From the NCBI RefSeq assembly GCF_009765835.1, contig NZ_LMUS01000001.1:124001-188000 (forward strand): DNA of 64,000 nt. Reading direction: 5' to 3'. The stretch comes from Granulicella sp. L56 (GTDB lineage: Bacteria > Acidobacteriota > Terriglobia > Terriglobales > Acidobacteriaceae). Position 1 is the first letter of the stretch. Each line of letters starts with the position of its first letter. This document shows positions 37,582 to 46,638 of the stretch, one piece after another. Under the pieces are notes generated by a model. It did no database searches, was not told the DNA's origin, and saw only the letters and a program-made list of their open reading frames with translations. A program made the position numbers and the translations under genes.

Positions 37582-38172
37582 TCAATAAGGCAAACCCTTC
37601 GCTCGTTCCGCCTTCATCGCTCGCATGTACCACTCGAACTCATCGAAAAACTTCCCACTCCTCTCCGCGAGTTCCTGCGTCAATGCGACTCCGTCCTTGC
37701 TCAAAGCATCGCCAACCTTGGGAATGGGCTGTATCGACGGAATCGAGGGCATTCCCGTCTCTGCCAGCATCGCGCGTAATTGCATCGCCGCCCTCACCCC
37801 GCCAAAGGCAGTCGCCGAATAGCAGACAATCGCCGAAGGCCGAAAGAAATACTCCTCCAGAAAGTAGTCGATCAGGTTCGACAACCCCGGCGAAATACTG
37901 TGGTTATACTCCGCGCCGATAATGCAAAACCCATCCGTCCGCGCGTACAGCTTCGCCAGTGGGGCGAGCTTTTCGTGCAGCTTCGCATACTTTGCAGGAG
38001 GATCTTTCTTGATCTCCTTCCACATCTTGTCCAGCAGCGGCAGTTTCAGCTCCGCGGCATCCACCAGCACCGCCTCATGCCCACGCTTTTCCAGTTCGGC
38101 GATCGCCCACTTCGCCACGCGAATGCCCATCCGCTCCGAACGCACCGACCCCAGCAAAACGGCAACCACCAT
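37582..38172 (-). CDS. NAD(P)H-dependent FMN reductase
   Basis: The 196-residue flavodoxin-like protein begins VVAVLLGSVRSERMG, the phosphate-binding loop of NADPH-dependent FMN reductases, followed by a glycine/aromatic loop GAEYNHSISPGLSNLIDYF near 95 and CYSATAFGGVRAAMQL near 125. It should reduce FMN or quinones in the cytoplasm. The frame is open to 38277, but the ATG at 38170-38172 has GGAGG eight bases before it and fits the family start. No partner gene is evident. Confidence 0.87.
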   Translation of the reverse strand: MVVAVLLGSVRSERMGIRVAKWAIAELEKRGHEAVLVDAAELKLPLLDKMWKEIKKDPPAKYAKLHEKLAPLAKLYARTDGFCIIGAEYNHSISPGLSNLIDYFLEEYFFRPSAIVCYSATAFGGVRAAMQLRAMLAETGMPSIPSIQPIPKVGDALSKDGVALTQELAERSGKFFDEFEWYMRAMKAERAKGLPY

Positions 38173-38287
38173 TGCAAAACCTCCAGACAACTCTGATGCC
38201 AGATACTCCCCCAACGCCATAAAGCGCAGCAAAAAAGAGAGACGGCACCGGTCCTCCGGTGCCGCCTCTCTCTTCAACTAAACTTTG

Positions 38288-40099
38288 CTAGCGCTTCTTT
38301 TTAGCTGGAACAGCTTTCTTCGCAGCCGCCTTGACCGGTTTTCCTTTAGAGGCTGTCTTTGCAACTGCCTTTACCGGAGCCTTCTTCACCACAGCCTTAG
38401 CAGGAGCCTTCTTCGGCGCTGCCTTCGGCGCTGCCTTTGGCGCTGGCTTTTTAGCAACAGTCTTCTTCACCGGAGCAGCAGCTTTCTTCGCCACTGCTTT
38501 CTTTACAGGAGCCTTCGCAACAGCCTTCTTCACCGCTACCTTCACCGGAGCAGCCTTCTTTGCCGGGGCCGCTGTCTTCTTCGCTGGCGCAGCAACTTTC
38601 TTAGCCACTACCTTCGCAGCCACCTTAGCGGGAACAGCCTTGACCGGAGCGGCAGCCTTCGCAGCAGCGGCCTTCACCGGCTTGGCCGCAGCCGCCACCG
38701 GAGTCTCCACGTTTACCGCACCCTCCGCGCCTTCCTCGGCGACAACAGCCTTCTTCCGGCTCTTAGCGGGCTTGGCCTCTTTCTTCGCCACTCGCGCCCG
38801 GCGTAGATGTACTGGCGGCGGTGGCGCAGGGGGCGAATAAGGCTCAAGATAGGCCTTCAGCTCTTCCACCGTGCCCAGCTTCTCATCCATCAGCTCAAAG
38901 AACAGCTTGTCCAGCAGCTCCTCGTATCGAGGAACTCCCGGAACGATCCTCATCTCCTGCATCAGCGTATGGGGCAGCTTCTGCTTCGCTTGCGGCCATT
39001 CGGTATAGAAGCTCTTGAACTTCGCCTGCACCGTAGCAGCCTTGGCAGTATGCGCCGTCCACAGGATCGCCTCGGGTTTGGACGAGTAGAGCAGCTTCCA
39101 TGCCTGCGAAGGCAGCGCCGCTCCCTTGCCCGAAAACAGCGCGGCAAACTCCTTGGCCTCGCTCTCCAGCGCCTCAATCTCGCCAACAAATCCCTGCCGA
39201 GGGAAGGTCTTCTTCAGCGCCGATACTTCCTTGGGAGCCATCTTCGCCGTCAGCAGCGAGAAGTTGGCCACCGAGCCCTCAGGATGAATGCCCTGCAACT
39301 GCAACTGCGTGTGCGTCGCCCGCAGCCGCTCCAGCTCCGGCACATTCGCCTTCGCCGCGCTCAACGCCGGGGCGAGATGCTTCATCCATCCCTCAGCCTC
39401 CAGCCGCTTCAGCACGCGCAGCGGGTCTTCCTCGTGGAAGATCTCCTCCGTCTCGTAGCCGCGATGAAAGGCGTCGAGCGCCGAGACGTAGCCTTCCTTC
39501 TTGCCGGTCTCGTAGCGTTCCTGGGTCTTCTCGTCCATGTGCCAGCCCAGCCGGGCTCCCAGACGGACCGCGCGGATCATCCGTACCGGCTCTTCAATAA
39601 ATCCGTAGTTGCTCACCAACCGAAACTCACGGTTTTCGATGTCAGCCACGCCGTTCAGCGGGTCCATCAGAAGACCGTATGAGCCGTCATTCAGAGAGAT
39701 CGCCATCGCGTTGGCGGTAAAGTCGCGCCTCCGTAGGTCCTCGAGAATCGTCGCCGATTTGTACACCGGCTTGCCCGGCTTCGGATAGGTGACCGAAAGC
39801 GTGCTGCCGATCTCTATCCTTACGCCATCGGAAAATCGCGCGTAGAAGGTGTGCCCTTCCTCATGCTCGCCGGAGATTTTTCCGCCAGCTTTCTCTATAT
39901 CTTTCTTTAGCTTGAGAGCATTTCCCTGAACCACTACATCCAGGTCACGCACCGGCGACCCGCTGGTAAGGTCACGTACCGCTCCGCCTACCAGAAATAC
40001 GGTAAGCCCTTTGTTACGCGCAGCTTCGCGCACCGTCCGTAGCGACGCCTGCTGGGCTTGCGAGAGGCGGTTTTCGAGCAGGTAGATGTAGTCGGCCAT
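38288..40099 (-). CDS. CCA-adding / poly(A) polymerase-family nucleotidyltransferase with Lys/Ala-rich tail
   Basis: The 603-residue protein has a class II nucleotidyltransferase core. The head carries VGGAVRDL (37-44) and the metal-binding RDLDVVV with Asp 52 and 54; RRRDFTANAMA near 123 and EEPVRMIRAVRLGARLG near 169 are family motifs. Residues 1-425 are the enzyme, which adds CCA to tRNA or poly(A) to RNA. From about 431 to the end comes a basic, low-complexity tail: after Glu465 there is no acidic residue at all, only Ala, Lys, Val, Pro, Thr and a few others in KKA/KAP-like repeats, as in histone-H1-like proteins. ATG 40099 is used; GTG 40114 is possible. CCA or poly(A) specificity cannot be told. 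Confidence 0.85.
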   Translation of the reverse strand: MADYIYLLENRLSQAQQASLRTVREAARNKGLTVFLVGGAVRDLTSGSPVRDLDVVVQGNALKLKKDIEKAGGKISGEHEEGHTFYARFSDGVRIEIGSTLSVTYPKPGKPVYKSATILEDLRRRDFTANAMAISLNDGSYGLLMDPLNGVADIENREFRLVSNYGFIEEPVRMIRAVRLGARLGWHMDEKTQERYETGKKEGYVSALDAFHRGYETEEIFHEEDPLRVLKRLEAEGWMKHLAPALSAAKANVPELERLRATHTQLQLQGIHPEGSVANFSLLTAKMAPKEVSALKKTFPRQGFVGEIEALESEAKEFAALFSGKGAALPSQAWKLLYSSKPEAILWTAHTAKAATVQAKFKSFYTEWPQAKQKLPHTLMQEMRIVPGVPRYEELLDKLFFELMDEKLGTVEELKAYLEPYSPPAPPPPVHLRRARVAKKEAKPAKSRKKAVVAEEGAEGAVNVETPVAAAAKPVKAAAAKAAAPVKAVPAKVAAKVVAKKVAAPAKKTAAPAKKAAPVKVAVKKAVAKAPVKKAVAKKAAAPVKKTVAKKPAPKAAPKAAPKKAPAKAVVKKAPVKAVAKTASKGKPVKAAAKKAVPAKKKR

Positions 40100-40293
40100 A
40101 TCTGCTGCGTACACTCCATGCCGGGTCTTAACCGGGACGCGCCGCTCGCCCTAAAGTGCGACGAATCAACCGCTTAGAAAGATCTGTGAAGCTAAGCACA
40201 AAACGTCACTTTACCACATAGATGACAGATTGGCTACCCTTTGTGCACCTTTTTCGTTGCGATGTTTCCATTCATGCGACAATCCGCCAGACT

Positions 40294-40833
40294 ATGTCTT
40301 CGTCCCGCAAGAAGGTCATCGTGCGCCGCATCACCGGAGAAACCGTCCCCGGCTACCTGCCGCTGACCGCCTTCGTGCGCACCGGAACGGTGGACCTGCT
40401 CGACCTCAGCGGCCACGTCATCCCCATCCCCCTCAGCGACATCAAGTACATCTGCTACGTCCGCGACTTCAACCTGAGCGACACCGCTAACCCTGAACGC
40501 CTTAGCCGCCGCACCTTTCTCGCCCGCCCCCGCACCGAGGGCCTCTGGCTGCGCCTCACCTTCCGTACAGAGGACACGCTGGAGGGGCTTGCCCCCATCG
40601 ACGCCTCCCTGCTCGACGACCTCATTGGCGATGCCGGACTTCAGCTCATCCCGCCCGACATCCGTTCCAACACCCAGCGCGTCTACGTCCCGCGAACCGC
40701 CATCACCGATCTCCAGCTCCTCGCCGTCATCACCACCCCCTCACGCAAGAAGCCGCTCCCGGCGTCTGCCGCCAACTCCCTGCAAAGCGAGCTCTTCAAC
40801 GCGCCCCTCCCACCTAACACCCGGCCTAACTAG
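40294..40833 (+). CDS. Hypothetical protein
   Basis: The protein of about 179 residues starts at ATG 40294 ([12 protein letters not shown]); the frame is open further upstream. It is mainly beta-rich and polar: [50 protein letters not shown], and a C-terminal [18 protein letters not shown]. There is no signal peptide, membrane helix or known catalytic motif. The pattern with [12 protein letters not shown] and a later LRLTF resembles small cytoplasmic beta-barrel or PilZ-like proteins, but this is only an impression. It precedes lpxD by 29 bases on the same strand. Confidence 0.6.
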   Translation: MSSSRKKVIVRRITGETVPGYLPLTAFVRTGTVDLLDLSGHVIPIPLSDIKYICYVRDFNLSDTANPERLSRRTFLARPRTEGLWLRLTFRTEDTLEGLAPIDASLLDDLIGDAGLQLIPPDIRSNTQRVYVPRTAITDLQLLAVITTPSRKKPLPASAANSLQSELFNAPLPPNTRPN

Positions 40834-40862
40834 AAACTCCTCCCCGCGCTACAATCCGAACC

Positions 40863-41867
40863 ATGAAGCTCGCCGACCTAGCCCAACGTCTCGGAGCCAC
40901 CCTGCACGGCGATGGTGCCGCAGAGATTACCGGAGTCGCCGCCATCGATACCGCCGCTCCGGGCCACCTCTCCTTCATTGCCAATCCCAAGTACGCCTCG
41001 CTGGCCCGCACCACCCAAGCCACAGCCGTCCTCGTCGAGCCATCCTTCTCTGAGATCTCCACCGCCACCCTCCGCATCGACAACCCGTACCTCGCCTTCG
41101 CCCACGCTATCGAGCTCTTCTATCATCCACCCGTCTACGCTCCCGGCATCCATCCCACGGCTGTCGTCGCCTCCACGGCAAAGATCGGAGCCAACGCCCA
41201 CATCGGAGCCTACGTCGTCGTCGGAGACCATGTCGTCATCGGCGACAACGCCACCCTTCTGCCCCACGTCGTCCTCTACCCCCACGTCCGCGCCGGTAAC
41301 CACCTCTTCGCCCACGCCCATGCCGTCGTCCGCGAGCACTGCCATCTCGGCGACAACGTCATTCTGCAAAATGGAGCCATCATTGGCGCCGACGGCTTCG
41401 GCTTCGCCAAACAGGCAGGCGTACCTCACGGTAAAAGCTGGTACAAGATCCAGCAGTCAGGCCCAGCAGTTCTTGAAGACGATGTTGAAGTCCAGGCCAA
41501 CGCCTGCATCGACCGCGCCAGCATCGGCGAGACCCGCATCCACGCCGGGGCCAAGATCGACAACCTGGTGCAGGTGGGCCACGGCTCGACCGTCGGCAAC
41601 GACACTCTACTGTGTGCCCAGGTGGGGTTAGCCGGATCGACCACTATCGGCCGCGGCGTCATCCTCGCCGGACAGGTCGGCGTCGCCGGACACTGCACGG
41701 TAGGCGACGGGGCCATCGCCACCGCGCAATCGGGAATCCCCAGCGACGTCGCTCCCGGCAAGATCGTCAGCGGCTACCCTGCCATCGATAACCGCCAGTG
41801 GCTCCGCTCGGTGGCCCTCATCAATCGGCTGCCTGAACTTCTGCGCAGCCTCAAGTCACCAAAATAA
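40863..41867 (+). CDS. lpxD: UDP-3-O-acylglucosamine N-acyltransferase
   Basis: The 334-residue enzyme adds the second acyl chain in lipid A synthesis, using acyl-ACP. It has the N-terminal uridine-binding domain ([20 protein letters not shown], with the family pattern LSFxxNPKY) and a left-handed beta-helix of hexapeptide repeats ([19 protein letters not shown]). The active-site region [20 protein letters not shown] and [12 protein letters not shown] with the presumed catalytic His are present, then the C-terminal helices. Length fits LpxD. It shows that the organism makes lipid A; no other lpx gene is nearby. Confidence 0.93.
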   Translation: MKLADLAQRLGATLHGDGAAEITGVAAIDTAAPGHLSFIANPKYASLARTTQATAVLVEPSFSEISTATLRIDNPYLAFAHAIELFYHPPVYAPGIHPTAVVASTAKIGANAHIGAYVVVGDHVVIGDNATLLPHVVLYPHVRAGNHLFAHAHAVVREHCHLGDNVILQNGAIIGADGFGFAKQAGVPHGKSWYKIQQSGPAVLEDDVEVQANACIDRASIGETRIHAGAKIDNLVQVGHGSTVGNDTLLCAQVGLAGSTTIGRGVILAGQVGVAGHCTVGDGAIATAQSGIPSDVAPGKIVSGYPAIDNRQWLRSVALINRLPELLRSLKSPK

Positions 41868-41918
41868 CCGCTGAGAGAGTGACTTCCGGCGATGCTGGAG
41901 CATCAAAATAACTAGCTG

Positions 41919-42731
41919 ATGGTCAATCCACCTGAGACGCGCACCGGCGACAGCTCAGTGTCGTTAAGTCCTCCTCACGTTCGCGTCCTGCTGCTCGACG
42001 ACGAACCCGACAACCTGTTCCTCCGCGCCACCATCCTTCGCCAGCACGGCTACGATTGCGTTCCCGCTTCCACCATCGACGAGGCAATCGAACTCTTCAA
42101 CAGCATCGACATCGCCGTGCTCGACTACCATCTCGGAGCAGGCCAGTTTGGCACCGAAGCCGCTACCCTGCTCCGACGCAGCCGCCCCTACGTCCCCATC
42201 ATCATCCTCTCGGCCACCCTCGAACATTTTTTCGGAGGAGCCGAGGACATGCATCTGCTTAAGGGCCACAGCTCCATCGAGGACATCCTCTCCGCCCTCA
42301 GCTCGCTCGAAGCCAAACGTCGCGGCGCTCCCGTCGTCGTCGACGCGCGCGACTTCTTCTACTCCCGCATCGCGATGGCCATCGGCTCCGATGTTCTGGT
42401 GCAGATCTTCGACAGCCGCAGCATCTGGCTCTACTGCAACGAATCTGCCGCCGGATATTTCGGCCAGCCCCGCGACTGGTTCCCCGGCCGCAGTCCCGCC
42501 ATCGAGATGCCCACCTTGATGCGCGACTGGCGGGAGATCGTCCAGACCGTCTCCCACACCCGCGAGACCTACATCGACCGCACCCATCGCGGTCTGCTCA
42601 ACACCCCAAAGCCAGACGAGCAGAACATTACCTGGAGCGTCCTGGCCTTCCCCATTACCCTGCACGACGACCGCAGCGGAGTCGTCCTAACCGCACGCAT
42701 CCTGGACCGCTCCCCCGCAGCCTTCGCCTAA
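41919..42731 (+). CDS. Receiver domain protein with PAS-like C-terminal domain
   Basis: The 270-residue protein has a receiver domain in residues 20-130: acidic pair in LLLDDEPDN (27-28), phospho-acceptor Asp near 69 in IAVLDYHLGAG, Ser in IILSATLEHFF and a Lys in LLKGHSS. Residues about 145-265 form a PAS-like sensor (DVLVQIFDSRSIWLYCNESAA, then WSVLAFPITLHDDRSGVVLT). No kinase, DNA-binding or cyclic-dinucleotide domain follows, so its output is unclear. Its stop overlaps that of the converging nucleoside hydrolase gene by four bases. Confidence 0.78.
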   Translation: MVNPPETRTGDSSVSLSPPHVRVLLLDDEPDNLFLRATILRQHGYDCVPASTIDEAIELFNSIDIAVLDYHLGAGQFGTEAATLLRRSRPYVPIIILSATLEHFFGGAEDMHLLKGHSSIEDILSALSSLEAKRRGAPVVVDARDFFYSRIAMAIGSDVLVQIFDSRSIWLYCNESAAGYFGQPRDWFPGRSPAIEMPTLMRDWREIVQTVSHTRETYIDRTHRGLLNTPKPDEQNITWSVLAFPITLHDDRSGVVLTARILDRSPAAFA

Positions 42732-43672
42732 TGATTCGTCGAAGCGAGCACACGGGGCAGATAAAACCGAAAGAACTCATCGGAGCTGGAGTGCAGACAA
42801 ACATTGGTATTTGGCGCACCCTGCTCCGGCACCGTCATGCCTTTGTCGTCAACACGAATATGCATCGGGGTCGTAGGACACAGCGCCGGATCGACCGCAT
42901 AAGCAACCGCCATCGCATCGAAGAGCGTAGGCGTCTCACTTCCCCACTGCTGGTACAGAATCGCAAGCTGATCGGTCAGCCGTGATCCATGGCTGAAGAC
43001 GGATTGGCGCTTTGCCGCATCGAGCTTCAGGATCGTCGCATCCAACGGCATCACAAAGATTGGCACACCCGATGCGAACAACTTCTGCGCCGCGCCGATG
43101 TCCATCTTGATGTTCCACTCCGGCTCCGGCACTTTGTCATCGCCATAACCCTGACGAATTGATCCGCCCATCAACACAACGCGCTTCAATTTGCGAAAGG
43201 TCCCGGGATCGCGGTCGATCATCGCTCCAATGTTGCTCAACGGAGCAATGGCGATCAGCGTAATCTCGCCGGGAGATCTGCGGATGAGATCGAGCGACGT
43301 GCTGACGGCATCGGGGTACGGATGCGAAGGCTCAGGCTGCTGCTCCGCATAGGCGCGCTGCGTGAAGACATTGCTAGTGTGTGTCGTCACACCCTGCGCC
43401 ACCGGAACCTGCGGCAGACCGGCATCACGCAGAAAATGCTCCAGCAGCCTCGCACGCAGATGCGTGTCGCCGTATCCTGCATCGATCTGAAGCACCTGAA
43501 GCTCAGGACTGCGAAACGCCAGCGCCACGGCAAACGCATCGTCGATGTCATCGCCGATATCGGTGTCGATGATGACCTTCTGCTTCACAACGGGACGCTT
43601 CGCGACAGCGATAAGACCGCCCGCTAAAAGCAAGCCGAGCGCAGATGAGAAGAGAATGTGCCTTACAAGCAT
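42728..43672 (-). CDS. Nucleoside hydrolase, exported
   Basis: The 314-residue protein belongs to the inosine-uridine nucleoside hydrolase family, which cleaves the N-glycosidic bond of ribonucleosides. The calcium-binding signature IIDTDIGDDIDDAFA (about 34-48) is present, with a further conserved region VVLMGGSIRQGYG and the C-terminal LFDAMAVAYAVDP that holds a conserved Asp. An N-terminal hydrophobic segment (ILFSSALGLLLAGGLIAVA) predicts export or membrane anchoring, so it may salvage nucleosides in the periplasm. GAGGG lies eight bases before the ATG. Confidence 0.86.
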   Translation of the reverse strand: MLVRHILFSSALGLLLAGGLIAVAKRPVVKQKVIIDTDIGDDIDDAFAVALAFRSPELQVLQIDAGYGDTHLRARLLEHFLRDAGLPQVPVAQGVTTHTSNVFTQRAYAEQQPEPSHPYPDAVSTSLDLIRRSPGEITLIAIAPLSNIGAMIDRDPGTFRKLKRVVLMGGSIRQGYGDDKVPEPEWNIKMDIGAAQKLFASGVPIFVMPLDATILKLDAAKRQSVFSHGSRLTDQLAILYQQWGSETPTLFDAMAVAYAVDPALCPTTPMHIRVDDKGMTVPEQGAPNTNVCLHSSSDEFFRFYLPRVLASTNH

Positions 43673-43698
43673 TCGAAGCCCTCTAAATTCTTCAGAAA

Positions 43699-43750
43699 CG
43701 TCATCTCGACCGGAGCGCAGCGGAGTGGAGAGACCCCTGTATTTGCCTTT
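43699..43750 (+). repeat. Interspersed repeat, copy B
   Basis: Starts CGTCATCTCGACCGGAGCGC and continues to ATTTGCCTTT, nearly identical to copies at 37518 and 51438. It lies upstream of the nucleoside hydrolase gene on the opposite strand, within a 219-base gap that holds nothing else recognisable. Confidence 0.87.
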
Positions 43751-43891
43751 GCTTCTGCCGCTGGCTATCGTCTCCAGAAAAATCAGATCACAGACCAGAG
43801 CAGTTTGATTCAGGAGAAATCCTATCAGCGCGCGAACCTATAGCGGCAACTTGGACAAATCGGCAAACGCCCGAACTGTTACCCTTACCCC

Positions 43892-44263
43892 ATGCGTCCG
43901 TTCCGCATCCTTGCGTTTCTCGCCTGCCTGCTTGCCGTCACCGGCTGTCACTCCGCCCACGTACAGGCGACCGTCACCAACCACACGAGCCAGCCCCTGC
44001 TTCTGCTCGAAGTGGACTACCCGAGCGCCAGCTTCGGTACGCAGATGCTCGCTCCCGGCGCAGATTTTCACTATCGCTTCAAGGTGCTCGGCACCGGCAA
44101 GATGCAGCTTACCTACACCGACTCGTCCCACCACGATCACAAGTCGGAAGGCCCCTACCTCGATGAAAAAGCTGACGGCCCGGTACAAATCACAATAGCT
44201 CCTGATGGCGTCCACTGGCAGACCAGCCCCAAAACCACCATGCAGGCACCTCCCAGCTCATAG
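43892..44263 (+). CDS. Predicted lipoprotein of unknown function
   Basis: The 123-residue product has a signal peptide ending in the lipobox LLAVTGC, with Cys 19 as the lipid-carrying residue. The mature part is a beta-rich domain (VQATVTNHTSQPLLLLEVDY, GADFHYRFKVLGTGKMQ), similar in outline to small immunoglobulin-like lipoproteins. It ends in a Pro/Ser-rich tail. No known family is recognised. It is alone between the nucleoside hydrolase gene and a small minus-strand membrane gene. Confidence 0.65.
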   Translation: MRPFRILAFLACLLAVTGCHSAHVQATVTNHTSQPLLLLEVDYPSASFGTQMLAPGADFHYRFKVLGTGKMQLTYTDSSHHDHKSEGPYLDEKADGPVQITIAPDGVHWQTSPKTTMQAPPSS

Positions 44264-44284
44264 CCACCAGCCGATAAGCGCAAA

Positions 44285-44437
44285 TTAGTCCTCGCCCGGC
44301 GCCCGGCCTACATGCGGCTCATTGGTGACGTTGACTATCGGCTCCTCGCTCTGGTTCTTCCGCCTTCGATTCCTTCCGCCAAAGAACATGAAGAGGACGA
44401 TCGCCAGCGCCAGCACGAACAAAAATATAATCACCAT
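44285..44437 (-). CDS. 50-residue single-helix membrane protein
   Basis: A short frame on the minus strand encodes a protein with one strong N-terminal hydrophobic helix (VIIFLFVLALAIVLFMFFGG) followed by a basic stop-transfer stretch (RNRRRKN) and a polar tail ending in GRAPGED. GGGGA lies four bases before the ATG. The helix followed by positive charges is what an N-out, C-in small membrane protein would show. No family is recognised; chance occurrence is less likely than for most frames of this size because the composition is so clearly membrane-like. Confidence 0.55.
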   Translation of the reverse strand: MVIIFLFVLALAIVLFMFFGGRNRRRKNQSEEPIVNVTNEPHVGRAPGED

Positions 44438-44552
44438 AAAATCCCCATCCGCCCCATTTCTTCAGGCAGGGGCCTTGCAGTCATAGCAGCGCGATACACG
44501 CTGCCTCTATGTCCTTGGATGCCATCCCTGCGCGTTGAGATAACCTGTCTCC

Positions 44553-45227
44553 ATGGCGCGCGGATATTTCATCACCTTCGAAGGCCTCGACGGCTCCGGC
44601 AAGACCACCCAGCTTCGCCTGCTTGCGGCCTCGCTCACGGCGGCAGGCCGCAACATCGTCACCCTGCGCCAGCCCGGAGGCACCGCACTCGGCGACCGCA
44701 TCCGCGGCATCCTGCTCGACTCCCGTTCCGAAGCCTCGCTCGGCCCCATCGCTCCCGCCACCGAGATGGCGCTCATGTTCGCCGACCGCGCCCAGGCCAT
44801 CGCCGAGATCATCGAGCCCGCCCTCGCCTCTGGCAGTATCGTCCTCTGCGACCGCTACACCGACTCGTCCGAGGCCTACCAGGGCGGAGGCCGCCAGCTC
44901 GGCAGCGAGCGCATCCTCGCCATGCACGCCGCAGCCTGCGGCAACCTGCAACCCGACCTCACCCTGCTCCTTCTGCCCTCGCTCGAAGGCTCGCTGCGCC
45001 GTGCCCGCCGCCGCAACCAGCGCCACACCCGCCAGCAAGGCACCGACGAAAATCGCTTCGAGCGCGAGTCCGACGAGTTCTACGGCCGCATCTACGAGAA
45101 GTACGAAGAGATCGCCGACCGCGAACCGCGCCGCGTCCTTCCCATTCGCGACGAAGCGCCCATCGACGAGATCCACAATCGCATCGTCGAGATCGTCACT
45201 ACCCGGCTAGGCACACCAACACTATGA
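44553..45227 (+). CDS. tmk: Thymidylate kinase
   Basis: The 224-residue protein converts dTMP to dTDP. The P-loop GLDGSGKTTQ sits at residues 11-20, the DRY-type motif in CDRYTDSSEAYQGGGRQL near 105 binds the thymidylate, and the LID region RRRNQRHTRQQG near 150 is basic. Length is the family norm. The stop overlaps the start of the P450 gene (ATGA), so they are translationally coupled although their functions are unrelated. Confidence 0.94.
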   Translation: MARGYFITFEGLDGSGKTTQLRLLAASLTAAGRNIVTLRQPGGTALGDRIRGILLDSRSEASLGPIAPATEMALMFADRAQAIAEIIEPALASGSIVLCDRYTDSSEAYQGGGRQLGSERILAMHAAACGNLQPDLTLLLLPSLEGSLRRARRRNQRHTRQQGTDENRFERESDEFYGRIYEKYEEIADREPRRVLPIRDEAPIDEIHNRIVEIVTTRLGTPTL

Positions 45228-46612
45228 CCACACGGGCGAACTCCAAGTGGAACCTGCCGCCCGGCCTCAAACACTCGCTGCCCTTCTACGCCAACAAGCC
45301 GTGGGTCAAACTGGGCTCGCCCATTCTGCTCTTTGAGCATCTGCATCGCACCTACGGCCCCATTGCCCACTATCGCTTCATGGGCACGCCCATCGTCTTC
45401 CTCAACGATCCCGAATACATTCGCGAGATCCTCATCAACCAGGCACCCGCGTTCGTCAAAGAACGCACCGTGCGCCGCATGAAGGTGCTTCTCGGCGAAG
45501 GGCTCATCACCTCCGACGATCCCATACACCTGCGCCAGCGCCGCATCGTCGCTCCAGCCTTTCATCGCCAGCGCATCGCCGCCTACGCCGACCAGATCGT
45601 CGCCAGCGCCGCCGCTCATCGCGACCGTTGGCAGCCCGGAGAGAGTATCGATATCTCCGCATCGATGATGTCGCTCTCGCTCGAGATCATCGCCCGCACT
45701 CTCTTCAACACCGAGGTCACCGACGATATTCGCCGCATCAACGAAGAGGTCAACACCATCATGGACCTCTATAACTTCCTCGTCGTCTTTCCCCGACTCG
45801 AATCCTTTTTGCACCTCCCCATCCCCGGCATCATCAAGTTCCGCCGCTCGCGCAATCGCCTCAACGCCGTCGTCAATCGCCTCATTCGCGAGCATCGCGC
45901 CACCGGCATCGACAAGGGAGATCTACTCTCCATGCTCATCGCGTCGCGCGACGATCAGGCATCCACCACGGAAAGCCAGCAAGGCATGTCGGACGAGCAG
46001 ATCCGCGACGAAGTCCTCACCATCTTTCTCGCTGGTTACGAGACCGTGGCCAACGCCCTCACATGGACGTGGTATCTGCTCAGCCAAAATCCCGAAGCCG
46101 AGGCCAAGCTCCACGCCGAACTCGATGGCGTCCTCGGCACTGGCACAGAGGCACGCCTCCCCACCCTCGCCGACTATCCCAACCTTCGCTACACTGAGCA
46201 GGTCTTCGCCGAATCCATGCGCCTCTATCCGCCTGCGTGGGCAATGGGCCGCATGTCAACGAAGCCAGTCACGCTAGGCCCTTATCGCATCCCTCCGGGA
46301 GCCCACTTCTTCTTCAGCCAATACGTCATGCATCGCAGCGCCGAGTACTTTCCCGACCCTCTTCGCTTCGACCCTGACCGCCACACGCCAGCCAACAAGG
46401 CGGACCGCCCACGCTTCGCCTACTTTCCCTTCGGCGGCGGCGGACGGCAATGCGTCGGCGAAGGCTTCGCATGGATGGAAGGCGTACTCGCCATCGCCAC
46501 CATCGCGCAGCGTTGCCGCTTGAGATATGAGGGCACCGCTCCCCCCGGAGTGCAGGCCAAGATCACGCTACGTCCAGACGGCCCCCTGCGAATGCAGCTA
46601 CTCGCCCGCTGA
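45224..46612 (+). CDS. Cytochrome P450
   Basis: The 462-residue monooxygenase begins just inside the tmk stop. It has the I-helix oxygen-activating motif AGYETVANAL near 270, the K-helix ExxR in AESMRLYPPAW near 330, and the heme-binding loop FPFGGGGRQCVGEGF with the ligand Cys near 410. The pattern with AGxET and PPAW resembles CYP102/CYP4-like fatty-acid-hydroxylating clans rather than typical soil-actinobacterial types. There is no reductase fused and no ferredoxin adjacent; the Rieske-type ferredoxin at 51050 is a possible but unproven partner. The substrate is unknown. Confidence 0.93.
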   Translation: MTTRANSKWNLPPGLKHSLPFYANKPWVKLGSPILLFEHLHRTYGPIAHYRFMGTPIVFLNDPEYIREILINQAPAFVKERTVRRMKVLLGEGLITSDDPIHLRQRRIVAPAFHRQRIAAYADQIVASAAAHRDRWQPGESIDISASMMSLSLEIIARTLFNTEVTDDIRRINEEVNTIMDLYNFLVVFPRLESFLHLPIPGIIKFRRSRNRLNAVVNRLIREHRATGIDKGDLLSMLIASRDDQASTTESQQGMSDEQIRDEVLTIFLAGYETVANALTWTWYLLSQNPEAEAKLHAELDGVLGTGTEARLPTLADYPNLRYTEQVFAESMRLYPPAWAMGRMSTKPVTLGPYRIPPGAHFFFSQYVMHRSAEYFPDPLRFDPDRHTPANKADRPRFAYFPFGGGGRQCVGEGFAWMEGVLAIATIAQRCRLRYEGTAPPGVQAKITLRPDGPLRMQLLAR

Positions 46613-46638
46613 CAACGCGCTCAAATACATAAATGAGT

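Noticed and set aside
38285-38840. Phe/Ala-rich and Leu/Arg-rich frames on the plus strand that look like membrane proteins
   Set aside because: They are complements of the Lys/Ala-rich tail of the nucleotidyltransferase, whose repetitive codons create hydrophobic shadows.
44312-45223. Extension of the P450 frame upstream
   Set aside because: It reads tmk out of frame. The P450 homology begins at the ATG overlapping the tmk stop.
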